Source: Alligator mississippiensis
Taxonomy: Eukaryota; Chordata; Crocodylia; Alligatoridae
NCBI RefSeq assembly: GCF_030867095.1
Contig: NC_081835.1
Location: 17,120,501-17,184,500 of the forward strand
Direction of reading: 5' to 3'
Length of the DNA stretch: 64,000 nt
The notes beneath the pieces were generated by a model. That model worked only from the letters and a program-made list of their open reading frames with translations. It did no database searches and was not told the DNA's origin. Below, piece after piece: positions 1-33,480 of the stretch. The first letter of the stretch is position 1. Every line of letters starts with the position of its first letter. A program made the translations under genes and the position numbers.

Positions 1-2135
1 ATTTGGAATGTAAACTGCGTAAGGGAAGTGTTTTGGAGCCAAAATATCAGCATTGTTAGGCTATAGAAAACTTAGCAGTATGCAGCAACAAGCTGTGGGC
101 AAAATGAAACTAAATAAAATTAAACTGCAGCATTTTGGAAATGTTTGATAGCTTTGTGGGAAAGTGCAATAATTCTGCATAGCCTCAGTTATCTGGAAAT
201 TATGAAGTAAAGTGTCTTTGTGGTGAAATGTTATGCATAGTATCCCTGAACCTAGTTCTAAAGACAGAGCAGTTCCTGAAAAATTTCCTGATTTTTGTGA
301 CTCTAGATAGCCAGTATGAAAAATCTTCCCCAACTTCAGAGAAAAGGATTTAAATGTCTTGCAGGCCAAGAAGCTCTTACTGTTCATGTTATCTATGATT
401 AATACATTTGAAACTTGTCAGACTCATTCATTGGGGTCTCCTGCTAAGAGTTCTTGGGCTCGTGTCTGTGTAACTGGTCATATTTTCCAACAAAATAAAA
501 CTTAATTGAAAATCAACTTGTTCATTGAGCCCATAATATTTATTTTGAAACTTCTTGAGTTGGATTGAACTTCTGCCAAATCCAAGGTCTGGTTTTGAAC
601 CCTGTGTGGATTCCTGAAAGGGCATGCTTTCAGGATGAAGAGCTCTAGAAGCCGCAAGTTCCCTAGCCTTGGAACAAGTATCTCTTTGGCTGGTCTGGCC
701 CCGGCTGGGGACACTGGATGCCTCTTGTAGCTGGTTGGTGAAATTGATATTTCTTGTCAGTTTTGCTGCTGCTGCTGTTACCATATTTATCTGTATATCA
801 CTGAACCTTTTACCCACTAAACCAGCCCTCCAAAATTGGGGTGCATATCTTAAGCAGGGGAGTTTGTTTCTTCTTTGCTGGAATAGAAACAGCATGGAAT
901 AGAGCAAGCAAACACTGACTTGTGGTCACCAAGATGGCTGCCATTTCTCCCTGGGGCTCCAGACAGCAGAGGTAGAGTCCAGTGTTAACCCTCTCAGAGC
1001 TGCTGGTGAAACAGTAGCTTTTGGCTGAAGAGCCACTGAACTGGCTGAGGGTGAATGAACTGCTGCATGCAGTCTTGATGAGCCTTGTGGTGTGGAAACA
1101 ACACTTTATTATTTACAGGAACTTATAAAGAACTATTTACAGTAAAGAAGTAACAGTCTTACTACTGCCCTTGCAAGGGTCTGGGGCCTAGCCTTCTTAC
1201 TGACCTGCCACACCAGGAAGTTCCTGCTGCCTCACCCAGACTGTCTCCTGGGATCCACACTTTCTGGACCCTCTGTTTCCAGGAGGACTTACTCTGTCAC
1301 ACAGTCGGCCATGACTCTGGAAAAATCTTTTTTTCTACATTCTGCCTTCTAAAAGTAAGGTGCGTGTTTTACTTGGAGGTGTGTGGTATGTGAGAAAATG
1401 CAGTAGTAGCGAAGCTGGAAAGTGAGTCAATTTTACTGAGCAACTGCAGGGTTCCACAAGCTGCTTGTTCTGCAGACACCTCAAAAAATTGTTTTTGATC
1501 TGATTTGGATGAAAACCACACTCTAAATTCCCCTGCAAACTAGAAACCCTGCTTCTGAGCCAGCTCTAGTTATTAGTGACTGCCCATATCGCGAGTAATG
1601 AGGACTTCATACTTCCATCCAACAGTTTTAAAATGTTTTCCAGAGGAGAAGCCTTATGGTTTGTATATCCTAGATTAAGAAACTGTTGTACATGATTCGA
1701 CCACAGTCACTCAGGCAATTGATTGCAGATTTGGGAAACCCAAATTTTATTTCCAGTTCCCAGTTCATCTTCTAACTACGGAAAATGCTGTTGCTTTGAC
1801 ATTATTAGCATGGTGCCTATTTTTAATGCCAAGTTCAGAGAAGCCAGATGGAGTTCCTGTTAAAGAGAGTTGCTTTTCCTCAGGGTGAGAATGGTGCTTG
1901 CTCACTCCAGCAGTCAGAATTCATAAGCTAATTGACTATCATCTTGCTTTAGTAGTTGTGTTCTAATACTTAGCAATTGTGTACTCTGAACATGCGAAGT
2001 GAAGTACTGTAGACGTATTAGCATTCAGTAATGTCACAGCCCAAATAAGCAGAAGTGGAGAAGTCCCAGTGAGAGACCGTCCAAATGAACTAGACTACCC
2101 AATATCAATATTAAACATTATAACTTTTCTTTCAG
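1..2135 (+). other. ZXDC: ZXDC intron (3' part), no exon seen
   Basis: This is the stretch before the first ZXDC exon in the window. It ends in a pyrimidine-rich acceptor (TTTTCTTTCAG) at 2135. No conserved reading frame with splice sites was found on either strand. The short open frames here have no family resemblance. Nothing else could be named with confidence. Confidence 0.6.
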
Positions 2136-2308
2136 GGGCAGCAAACTCTGGCCAGAGGAAAAGTAAAGGTGGCAAAGTCAGTCCTACCAACTTCTCATCT
2201 TCCAGTCATGGCAGTCGAATGGGAGGCAATGTTGTTTTGCCAAATGGAGGCTTAACAATGAGGGACCCAGCCACTGGAGCACAGTACGTGCAAATTCAGT
2301 TACTTCAG
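2136..2308 (+). CDS. ZXDC: ZXDC exon, third from last
   Basis: The acceptor TTTCTTTCAG ends at 2135 and the donor CTTCAG/GTAAGA starts at 2309. The exon has two leading bases and then 57 codons. It is rich in Ser, Gly and Asn and ends in YVQIQLLQ. It reads open without an ATG start being required. Confidence 0.8.
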
Positions 2309-5300
2309 GTAAGAACACGTGAATAAAACATAAAATCATCTACCTGGCTCTATATATACTGGGACTTGATTAGGAGATTTTAATTGTCTTAACATCTGAT
2401 AATGTCTGCTAACATTGATTAGTCATGATATATCTTGACATTCCATAACAATGCATTGATGTAATTCAGGGTTGTTGCCTAAAAAGAATATTTTTATGCT
2501 CCTAAAAAGAGGGTGGGCATTCCTTAACATCTAGCCAGTAATAACAGGCCTCTTTAGAAATAGTTGTAGAAGCAACTGGAATAGAGCCAGTTTAAGCTTG
2601 TGTAAGATCCCCTGTATAAGCACTTATTTGGGGATTCCTCCTCAGTGGGCATATCTGTATGTTCGTTAATGCGCTTTAGATACTGTGCGTTCAGTTTAGT
2701 GCTTGCTTAAGAAGGTACTAACTAAGTGCGTAGTAACTAGAGTTATTTTGTAACTCTTACTGTGCATTAGCCTAATAACACTGTGCAGTAGGCTCTTAGC
2801 ATAGTTTTTAACCACCACACTACTGCACAGTATTATTAGGCTAATGTGCAGTAAACGTCTCATGTAGACACACCCAGTGAGCATGCACTTAAATCCACCC
2901 CTGCTTAGTTTCTTAGGAATACCTGCTTCAGTACAAAGCAGAATCTGTAAATGTTACTTCTAGATAGCTATGCTGAGCAGTGGCGGTGAGTGATGCAGTT
3001 AAGTTGGTGGGGAGTCTGAAAGAGAGAGAGATGGGTGATTGGGGAAGTCCAGACTTGCAGGACAGGGAGCAGCAGGCAGCATAAAGCAGTGTAGTGCAAG
3101 GAGACTTTAGGCCAGAGGCAGCATAGAGAAATTGCAGGAGTAGCTGCACTGGAGCAGAGGCCCTGAAGAAATACTGCTTAGGGGCAAGAGCAGCCCCAAG
3201 AGAACAGGTCTTTGGGAAGCACCTGCTTGAAGTAAGAACAAGTTGGGAAAGGGGAACACTGCTCTTTTCAGTGTATCTACCGAACTACAGTAAAAGAACT
3301 GCCTGTAATCAAATTATTCCATCTTCAGGAGCAAGTCTTGAGTTATGCGGTGCTAAGTAGGGTGGCAGCTTCATAATGGATAAGGAGAAAACAAAATATT
3401 AAGCCACTGTTTAGATAAGGGAGACCGTTCTTCCCTGCATTGATGCAGAAATCTCATGGCTATAACAGCATGTTATAACAATCACTTAAGATTGAGATAT
3501 TAAAAACTTTATAAACATAGTTATGGAAGAATGCTTCCTAATAAGGCATGGAGCAGGCCATGTGGAAAACTCTTCCCCCCCCCCCTTTTTTTTTTTTTTC
3601 TTCTTTTCCTCCCTCTCTCATGGAGTGGGGAGGAGGGCCACAGGCAGGTAACCACTGCATCTGCAGCAAACTGGTATTGGGAGTGAACACATGTTAATGT
3701 AATAATAAATATAGTCTTTTTTGAAAGGGTATGTAAAAGCCTTCAGTTTCCAACCTGTTACTGAATATAAGGTGAGTGGTTCACCTTCTTTTTGAGTCAT
3801 TCTTAGACCTTTTCAGTTTTGAAAGCTTGGGTATCTTTGGATGCGTAAGGTTTAACCAATGAGGCACTTGCCTTTCCTAAACTTTGTTTTTAAAGGAGCT
3901 AAAGTGACAGCAGTGAAGTTTGCTTTGTGATTCTAGGAGGCACTTCAAAGTTTCATATTTGCCTTGTCCTTTTTTCCCTTTACAGGATGATCCCCCAGGA
4001 GAAGGGGACTTGCCCTTCCAGCTCAGCTCTCAATCCTCCACATCACATTCTCAGCTTACAGTAGACTTGCCTGTTCACATACTGCAGGTATAACAATGTG
4101 GAACATTGGTTCCTTTTCTGTCGTTCTTGGAAAGAAAAGAATTTACATCCATCTCTTCAGTCTGGCACAATAAGGCTGCTTGCCAACACAACCCTCCTCC
4201 CCAAAACAGTGCTTTAACCTCCATGCACCCCCATGCCAAGCCCAGCACGTGCCCAGAAGAGGCATTGTGTTAGTTGGACCCAGCTTGGCTAGCATCCATA
4301 TAGGTTGGGCATTTCTGTAGGACTTTTTGACTGAATCAGCTATTAGATAAAAGCGTCATAAAAGTGCCAAAAAGACCTACCGAAGTGCTGATCTATACAG
4401 ACACTGCAGAGCTGGATTGAGCTAACAACACACTGCTTCTTCTGGTAAAGCACGTTTTGTTGTGTTTTGTCTGGCTTCCACCTCTGTCAGCACTCTAAAA
4501 ATGTTTATTACTTTCACACCAAAGCTTAAATCAGTAGCCCCTAACTGGGCTGCAACAAGAGGACATAGCTGCTGGAACTGTGGCTAAGATTGCTTTGTAT
4601 ATTATTAGGCCAAAACTTTGCGATGCCATTGGCAGTTGTTTTTCCAGGTGCTGCTGCCTCTTTTTTTTTTTTCTCTTTTTTTCTGGTCCACTATGCAGAG
4701 GTTGTTTAAATAGTCTTCTGAGATGAAATGAAATGGTTGCATCATGAAAGACATCTCAAAATGCCACAGGTTGGTACCTGAATGAAAGCTGCCAGGTACT
4801 GAAAAATCTGGCTTGCAGATTTTTAAAGAAGGGAAACCCCAGAGCTTTAAAATCTTCACGCAAATGGAGATGACAGAGCAGAATGGAAGTTCCATAAGGA
4901 AAAGGAGGACAGTTTTATACATTCCCAGCTCTCCATAGTGGTTATGGTGTAATACAGAGGTTCCCAAAGCCCAGGCTGTAAAGGGTTGGCTGCCAGTCCA
5001 CAGGAGGGTTGGCTGCTGGACCAGAAGTCTGGAAGTGACCAGCATACTGTGGACCGGCGGCCAACCCTTGGTGGGCTATGGCCCGTATTTCATAAGCCAT
5101 TTTGGAAAGGCCTGTGTCACACAGAGAGTCCCCAGGGACTGCGGAGCTGTTCTTCTGTCCCTGCTCCATTCACATCTGGCAGCTTCACAGGGCAGTGTCC
5201 ACTGGCTCTGTGGATGCATTCGAGAGCCAGCAGGCACCATCCGGTGTGCCATAACCCGCAGTCTGCTGGTCCACAGTCACTTCTGGTTTGTGGTCTAAAA

Positions 5301-6177
5301 AGGTTGGGAACCACTGGTGTAATAGCAGACGTGGTTGTTATATTTAAAATGAATAGAACCCAATGATAACTACCAGAAACGTAACAATTAGGGGGACAGT
5401 GCTTTGGAAGTAACCCTGATGGCAACTGGGCTGTGAAAAATACGTTAGTACTACTACTAAAAATGTTGTAACAAAGTGGCTGAAGCTGAAGCAAAGGAAA
5501 TGCCTTACTGTATGATCTGAAAATCACAGTTGGCTAGGTGATGTGCATTTCTCTTGACTGTAAGTCTTAATTGCAGTGTGTGGGTGAGGGGAGGGATGTA
5601 GAAGGACAGCAGTAAACTACAAAAGAGCTTTATTGATTGCAATTTGCATCCAAAAAGCTTTGTGGGCAAAGTTAACTTCAAGTTTCTTGCTACTTATTCA
5701 GAATACTCTTAATGTCTGGAAACATGCTGCTATATACCCGAGACATAAAACCTTTGAGGATAGGACATCACTATTTGTTGTTGACGTATTATAGGGATTT
5801 ACAGTTGTCAAATTGCTGCCCCACGGAAGTCAAATCAAACATGCATGCTCCTTCTACTAGGGAAAAACCACAGTTATCAGCGCCCCCTTTCCCCCCAGCA
5901 TTGTAACAGCGATCACTTCAGGGTGAGTCCCAAAAGTGGTCCCACTCTTGAATTATTTCATTTGCCTTTTTGGTCAATCCAATATTGTTTGAATATAAAA
6001 ACAAACAAAAACATTATGCAGCTTTCACCGTTTCTTTTGTGGTAAAAATTCTTGTCTCCGTTCCCTGACAGTATTTATCTTCTTTCACAGGAGCCACACA
6101 ACTCAACAGAAGATGATGCAGGTTCTGATAATTCTCAGTTCACCGGAAGCACAATTAATTTACAGGACCTGGAATGA
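2136..6177 (+). CDS. ZXDC: ZXDC C-terminal coding part (three last exons)
   Basis: Zinc finger X-linked duplicated family member C is a nuclear C2H2 protein that, with ZXDA, works with CIITA to activate MHC class II genes (family knowledge). The zinc fingers lie upstream of this window. Only the C-terminal tail is here: three exons of 173, 102 and 87 nt with joining phases (2 bases then 57 codons; 34 codons; 28 codons plus stop). The tail is serine/glutamine rich and acidic and ends in STINLQDLE followed by TGA, which I recall as ZXDC-like. The gene name rests on that tail plus the neighbouring CFAP100 and the KLF15-type CpG island in the order known from human 3q21.3. No sign of damage. I could not run an alignment to confirm it. 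Confidence 0.82.
2757..2856. mobile_element. Palindromic MITE-like element in ZXDC intron
   Basis: About 35 bases at 2757-2791 (TACTGTGCATTAGCC...) are the near-perfect reverse complement of 2821-2856. The loop is about 30 bases. The flank CGTCTCATGTAGAC at 2855-2870 recurs at 49785-49805 and, in variants, at 40036 and 45448, so these copies form one family of short terminal-inverted-repeat elements. Exact ends and target duplication were not resolved. Confidence 0.6.
3986..4087 (+). CDS. ZXDC: ZXDC penultimate exon
   Basis: The acceptor is TTTCCCTTTACAG and the donor CTGCAG/GTATAA. It holds 34 whole codons beginning DDPPGEGD and ending DLPVHILQ, with a Ser/Gln/Thr-rich middle. Phase 0 at both ends fits its neighbours. 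Confidence 0.82.
4955..5316. mobile_element. Non-autonomous hAT element, complete
   Basis: The left end is CAGAGGTTCCCAAAGCC. The right end is the inverted CAGTGGTTCCCAACCTTTTT. A perfect 8-bp target duplication GTGTAATA flanks it (4947-4954 and 5317-5324). The CAG...CTG ends and the 8-bp duplication are diagnostic of the hAT superfamily. It is 362 bp with no transposase. It lies in the last ZXDC intron. Confidence 0.9.
6091..6177 (+). CDS. ZXDC: ZXDC last coding exon with stop
   Basis: The acceptor TTCTTTCACAG ends at 6090. It holds 28 codons and TGA at 6175-6177. The protein begins EPHNSTEDD and ends STINLQDLE. This acidic C-terminus is the strongest single marker used to name the gene. 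Confidence 0.83.
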   Translation, partial: EPHNSTEDDAGSDNSQFTGSTINLQDLE

Positions 6178-8295
6178 CTGTTGGGAATAATCATTTTTAA
6201 AAAAATGGTGCAATCATGTCTTAGCCAAGTGAAAATAGGTTGTTAGAGATTGTCAAAGAAGATATGGAAAATAGGAATACCTGATTGATAACATCCTTTT
6301 TGCAGTTTGGTTAGAACTGAAAGATGGGGGGGAAAATTCAGTAAATCCTACTTCATGTGCCTGTGTAAGATACCTTTTCTGTCTTGAGATCAGAAAGACA
6401 CGGGGCAGATTTTTTTTTTTAATAATGTTATAGAGGAGAAGTGCCATAAGTGTTCTAACTGTGGTGATATCCATTGCTTTCATGGGAAAGCAGGCATTGC
6501 ACAGCTAATGAACAAATTCAAGTTTAAAATCTTGCCTATGACCAGTTTTGACCTCTCTCTCTATTGGGGAAAGCTCTCTCTAACTGGAAATAGGGTGAAC
6601 AGGAAGTATTCAGAGTTAGTCCTGAAGTTGGTTTCTTTCCCTCCCTCTCCCCCCCAGCCTCCCAGGACTCTTGTTTCTTGTGTTGACAACAAACTGGAAT
6701 AAAAGTATTTTACAAAGCAAATAAATCTAAGAAGTATAGTGTCCAAATATCCTGGAAATTACATGTGTTAAAAACACTTGTTTAGAAAAATATAGTCTGA
6801 ATGTTAACTTAGCTCATGTTGAGTTCCCCATCTCCTTATTCCTTTTACACCCAAAATAATATTTTGCTGAATTCTTCCAGCAAAACCCAAAAAGGAAAGC
6901 TTTGCAATAAACCTGCACTCACTATAACAAATAAACACATAAGCTAAAGTTCCAGCAGTATCTGACAGACGTTAGTTATGCTTGTTTCCAAGCACTGTGA
7001 TTATGTCCAATACAAAAACTGTTGCCAACTTACTGATAAACTGTCCACTATCTCTTTCACTGTATTTTTGTGTTACTACTTGATCTTCAGTGAAATCCAG
7101 AATATCTAGTGAACACCGAGCTTCCAGCTGGCTTACTGATCATGCACTTGCCAGGTAGACTTTTTTTTTTTTAAGATGGAGGGAAGAATTGCCTCATTTG
7201 AAAAATTACAGTTACTAGAGAAATGGTTGTCTGTACTGTACTTAATTGAATTTCCTAAACCCAAATAAGCATAGATTGTATAGAGTTTCATTTGGAGAAA
7301 CAAAAAATCTTTGGTTCAGTTTTAAGGTAGTAACTTAAATGTTTCTAATGGTGATGTACTGAATGCCTATAAAATTATGTATAGGAGTTTGATAAAGGGG
7401 TGTATGTATGTGGTTTTTTTATTATTCTTCAATGAGGTGCGTGCGTGCACATGTGTATATTTTTTACAGAGTAAGATATGTCATGCAGAAAAACGTGATC
7501 TTTCTAATCTTGCACATATTTATTTATTTTACAGTTATACAGTTGTTGAATTCACCCAAGGTCATTCAGAAATGCTTTTACTTCCTGTGCCTTTTGAACT
7601 ATGTATGTGTCCAGATGAATACTTGTTTTGTTTTTGAGACTTGAAAGCAGTATACAGGTTACTCTCACTTCAGACTCTGATTTTTAGGCAGTATTTTATC
7701 CTCTGGTTGAACCAGTTTTATTTTTCTATCTTGAGCTTAACTATTTGACCACTGGCTCTGCCTGTTTCTGTTTCTCTCGAATTCACGGCTCATGCCCAGG
7801 GGGACCTCTTACTTCCCTCAGGTGGGGTTTCCAGGGCAGCGAGCTGTTGCAGAAATCTTAACCCATCCATTGACTGCTGTATTTTTTTTTTCATTGTGGG
7901 GTCCAGAGGCAAAGGGGATGATGAGTCAGCTGCAGGAACACGGCACCACTGAACAGGTTACTGGGTCTTGCTTTAGAACAGTCTCCACGTTGTCCCCAGA
8001 AGCTGAGTTGCTTGAACTCTCCTAACACCTGTTGATCCTTCCATTCTCGTGGACCATACGAGTTCTTTTTAAGTTAAGAAAATGGCCGAGGAACCACTCC
8101 ATCTTTTTATGGGACTTATAACTGACTCTGTTTCTACTTCTGAAAATGTACCTCACTTGGCTTTGTAAGTGAATGTAAATTGCTAACTGCTTGGGGCCGA
8201 GAATTGGATCAATCGGCTTGAAGTCCATTGCTGGCAATGGACACCTAAAGAACTGGTGCAAAAAAAGGATTAATAAAGCTTTTTTTTATGGTCAG
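6178..8295 (+). other. ZXDC: ZXDC 3' UTR (long form)
   Basis: Sequence after the stop has several AATAAA signals: 6698, 6720, 6906, 6930 and 8272. The last is followed by a GT-rich stretch (TGGGTTTGTTCTTG) typical of a downstream cleavage element, so it is the best distal end. An AU-rich ATTTATTTATTTT run at 7518-7530 could affect mRNA stability. Whether the short or the long form is used cannot be read from sequence alone. Confidence 0.5.
8272..8277 (+). terminator. ZXDC: Probable distal poly(A) signal of ZXDC
   Basis: AATAAA is followed within about 20-50 bases by T-rich and GT-rich sequence. It lies about 540 bases before the CFAP100 poly(A) signal on the other strand, so the two genes end tail to tail without obvious overlap. 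Confidence 0.55.
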
Positions 8296-8815
8296 CTTGT
8301 CATTGGGTTTGTTCTTGATAATGAGCAACTACATCTCTTGCAGTTAGGCTTTCACGCAAAACAAATACATGATAGCTCTCTCCCTCTGCAGTGCTTGTTC
8401 TTTGTCCCCTCTCAACTATAGAAGGCTCAGTACTAATGGGGTGGAACTCCTAATGCAGCCCAAAAACTTCCCCTCCTGGGAGGGGGTATCGCCTTTGTTT
8501 TTATACTTTCTCATAGGCATGAGGTTTGTAACAAACATCTGGCTGGAGTCTAGCTTTGTCTTGCCATAACTAAGATATCATCCAACTGTATAATAAATCT
8601 TATTTCCCAAGTTTCCAGGGATCTTGCTACTGGCGTGAGTAACTTTCATGAAAAATCTTTTTGCTGACAGAAGGTCCAAATGCAAAATTGGAGTTGCTTT
8701 AGTTTTATTTTCCTCGGTAAACAGTTACTTAAAGCAACATTGTTTGGCTTCAAGAACGGGCTTAATGAAAACAGTACTCATCTGGGGCGATGGGGTTAGC
8801 AAAAATGAAGAATCT

Positions 8816-8821
8816 TTTATT
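8816..8821 (-). terminator. CFAP100: Poly(A) signal of CFAP100
   Basis: AATAAA on the minus strand, about 125 bases after the CFAP100 stop codon. It gives a short 3' UTR. Confidence 0.65.
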
Positions 8822-8945
8822 GCAAAGTTTCTATGTAATTCAAAAAGCACAAGTTTTATCGTGAGATTGCCCTGGAATACAACTAAAAAGCATTCTGTTT
8901 GGCACAACTGGTTCTCATCTACTTGGCCTAATCTTACTTGAGAAA

Positions 8946-30646
<21,701 letters not shown>

Positions 30647-31981
30647 CTATGGAGAAAGCATAATTATTTTATTGCATTAGATAGAATGAATTTATTTCCA
30701 ATTTTCCTTAACCAAAACATATAGCTGCTGAGTTTCCCTCATTCCTGGCTTAGATGTGGGGGAAGGGCATGTATGACTTGCCCTGGTGTATTTCCATCAC
30801 AGACAGCAGGGTCACTCCAGATGTGCACTGCTGTAATGGGGAGCAGAATGCATCCACCTCCATTTGTACTAATTTTATGACTATTTTTAAGCACCATTAT
30901 TTGCACTCTCCCCTCTGCTAAGGACAGCCTCTTCTTCCTGCATATAAAATCCCTTCTGTCTTCCCACCCAAAACCTAAAACCTCCTATATCCTTGACTTG
31001 GCTTTCATGCTCTATCGGCTCCAGGTCCAAGGCAAGGGGAAAGAAGAACATTCCTTTGAGAACCCGCCTCACTTCCCACGATACCTGGCTTCCCTTACGG
31101 GTCTGATCCAGCTCTCCTGTTTATTTTGTGAGCTCTAAGCAGATCAGTATGGATGGTATGCCTATGTCATCATCAAACTTCTGCTATAATGACATAAGAA
31201 ACTCCTTTGAATATGTTGGAGGAAGGTGGCAAACATCTGGAAGTTCACACCCTCTCAATACAAACTTTGGAGATCTAAAACCTTCCTACTATACTACTAA
31301 TGCAGATGGTCTCTTGCAGGACAGTGAACATTGTGTATTGCCATTATAGTGAAACATAATGTAGTACTCAGGCCCTTGCTGGTCCAGGTTATATGCAGGT
31401 GGCAATGACTTTTTTGTGAAATTCTTTGAGAGAAACATTGCTTTGTAACACACTTAACAAATCATAAAACCCTATGGCTTTCCCTATGGTTAATTTCAAA
31501 CTGTTAATGTCGCCAAGGTTTTTCTGATGAATTATTGTTTGCACAGCACTTTGAAATACTGCCAATCCCTACAGAAGTGCTAATAGACCTAATGAGCATT
31601 ATTAAGCTCTGTATGGAAAAAGAAGAATTGCTGTGTCATTACAATCTTCTGGTGCATGTGTCAATGCCTCTGACATTTTTTATGCTTCAGCAGCTTGATA
31701 GCAGCGAACGGTAGTGTATGAATCAATTAACAAGCTGTACTTATTTTTAATGCACGGATACATTTATGAGCCACATCTCCCCAGCATCAACCTGCTTGGC
31801 AGAAAAAAAAAGGCTAAATAAAAGTACACAGTCATTCTAAAAATAGCATGAATCATCAGTTGCTGTGTTGCCCTAGCACTGGATAGACATTGTACAAATC
31901 CAAGTAAAGAATTTAAACAGCACAGGGAAGGCAGGAGATGCTACAGGGAAAATATCACAAGACTTGTACTTTAGTTTAGAC

Positions 31982-32473
31982 CAGTGGTTCTCAACCTTTT
32001 TTGTACCAGGACCCATTTGTAAACATTGATGGCCAGTCCTGACCCAGTGCCCCTCACTCCTGGCCTGCTGCCCCCAGCCCCCCAGTGTGTGGGGTGGAGG
32101 GGGAGTGTGTGTGTGTGACATGGGGGGGCCCCCAAGCTGTCCCTTGCAGGCTGGAACCCTGCCTGCCTGCAAGGGAAAAGCCACAGTTTCCCATGTTTTT
32201 CTCCTTTAAAGAAGGATCCATTTTTAATGTTTTTTTCACCACCCTTGCATATATTCTTGTGACCCACTTTTGGGTCGCGACCCACGGGCAGGGCCGGATT
32301 AATCTTTTAGTGGGCCCTAGGCAAACAAACGTGTGGGCCCCTACTTGTTTTCACTCAACAATTATAATATGTAAAATAAGCACATCTGGGACCCTTCTTC
32401 ACTTAGGGCCTTAGACATATGCCTAGTTTGCCTATGTGTTAATCCGGCCCTGCCTGCGGGCTGAGAAACGCTG
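31982..32473. mobile_element. hAT element, older, host of a nested insertion
   Basis: The left end is CAGTGGTTCTCAACCTTTTT. The inverted right end is CAGCGTTTCTCAGCCC. The 8-bp flanks GTTTAGAC and CTCTAGAG agree at five of eight positions, consistent with an old insertion. It is interrupted by a second element at 32289-32452. No transposase frame. Confidence 0.75.
32289..32452. mobile_element. Short hAT-type element nested in another hAT
   Basis: It starts CAGGGCCGGATTAA and ends with the exact inverse TTAATCCGGCCCTG. The 8-bp flanks CCCACGGG and CCTGCGGG differ by two transitions. Length is 164 bp. It is younger than the element it sits in. Confidence 0.85.
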
Positions 32474-32499
32474 CTCTAGAGCAGGTCCTTTCTAGATGG

Positions 32500-33000
32500 A
32501 TGTCCTGCAAAAGACACACACACATACATACACTACGGGATTCCCTAGTAAAATGTGCACACCCCCATGTGATTCCTTAGTAAAATGCGCACGTACGTGA
32601 TTTTCTAGCAAGACACGCACAGATACACATGTGATTCCCTAGTAAAATGTGCACACACACACACATACACACACTACATGCGATTTCCTAGTAAAATGAG
32701 CACCCATGTGATTCCCTGGCAACAGACACACAGACATGTGATTCTCTAGTAAAATTCACACACAGAGATGCATGTACACACACACACACACACACACACA
32801 CACTACATGTGATTCCCTTGTAAAATGCACACACGTATGATTCTCTAGCAAAAGACACACACACACACTACATGTGATTCCCTTGTAAAATGCACACATG
32901 TATGATTCTCTAGCAGAAGACACACAGACACACTAATGCACACACACACTACATGTGATTCCCTTGTAAAATGCGCATACACGGGAATTCCCTAGCAAAA

Positions 33001-33053
<53 letters not shown>

Positions 33054-33062
33054 CATGTGATT
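32500..33062 (+). repeat. (CA)n-interleaved minisatellite
   Basis: Many copies of TGATTCCCTAGTAAAATG-type and TGATTCTCTAGCAAAAGA-type units are separated by CA-repeat tracts of varying length, the longest at about 33003-33050. The two unit types alternate over much of the array. It ends directly before the CFAP100-side CpG-rich block. Confidence 0.85.
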
Positions 33063-33074
33063 CCCTAGTAAAGT

Positions 33075-33480
33075 GCCTGATGCTTCCAGGGTCTCGGTGA
33101 GAAGCTGCACTGGATGCCCATCAAGGGAGAAGGGGGCAGGCTGCGCCTCCCTGTCCCGGCTTCTCACCCGGCTCGGGGCCCCGCCGGGATCCGCGCCCCT
33201 CGGGCAGTCGCAGCGAGGCGGGCTCAAGCCCTTGCCGCAGCTTCCACTTCGCTCCGCGGCTGCTTTTGTTCTGCACGCTTGTTTGCGTTGTCAAGGCTAC
33301 CATTCTTCCCCGTTGCCAGGTGACCCCCGACGTCATAAGGGAAGGAACGCTTGCGTCACTTCGGTGCGCTGTTGCAGAAGGAGCGGCAGGGCTGCTGAGT
33401 CTGTGCGGGGGGCGGGAGATGCTCGCATCCCCGGGTTCTTCCTGCCGGCTGGGCCCGGGCTCTTTCTCCCCGGAGTCTAG
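33075..33480 (-). promoter_or_regulatory. CFAP100: CpG-rich block, probable CFAP100 promoter and 5' exon
   Basis: GC- and CpG-rich DNA standing out from AT-rich surroundings, about 2.5 kb upstream of the first coding exon found. It holds two X-box-like RFX sites, a CRE-like CGACGTCA (33329-33335 core) and TGCGTCA (33352-33358). A candidate minus-strand donor CCGG/GTGAGA lies at about 33167. No in-frame ATG joins to the exon at 30646 through this donor, so the exon here may be non-coding. The plus-strand reading frames over this block are chance frames in GC-rich DNA. Confidence 0.6.
33287..33324. promoter_or_regulatory. Two X-box-like RFX sites
   Basis: Site 1: GTTGTC-AA-GGCTAC (33287-33300), one mismatch per half to GTNRCC/RGYAAC. 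Site 2: GTTGCC-A-GGTGAC (33312-33324), one mismatch in twelve. RFX factors drive ciliary genes through such inverted repeats (established knowledge), which fits CFAP100. Starts are 25 bp apart. Confidence 0.6.

Noticed and set aside
33121-33336. Minus-strand ATG at about 33301 as the CFAP100 start
   Set aside because: Through the nearby donor at about 33167 the frame ends in the wrong phase for the exon at 30646, and the ATG would overlap the X-box region.
33073-33480. 135-codon plus-strand frame over the CFAP100 CpG block
   Set aside because: GC-rich chance frame that runs across the X-boxes. No recognised protein.
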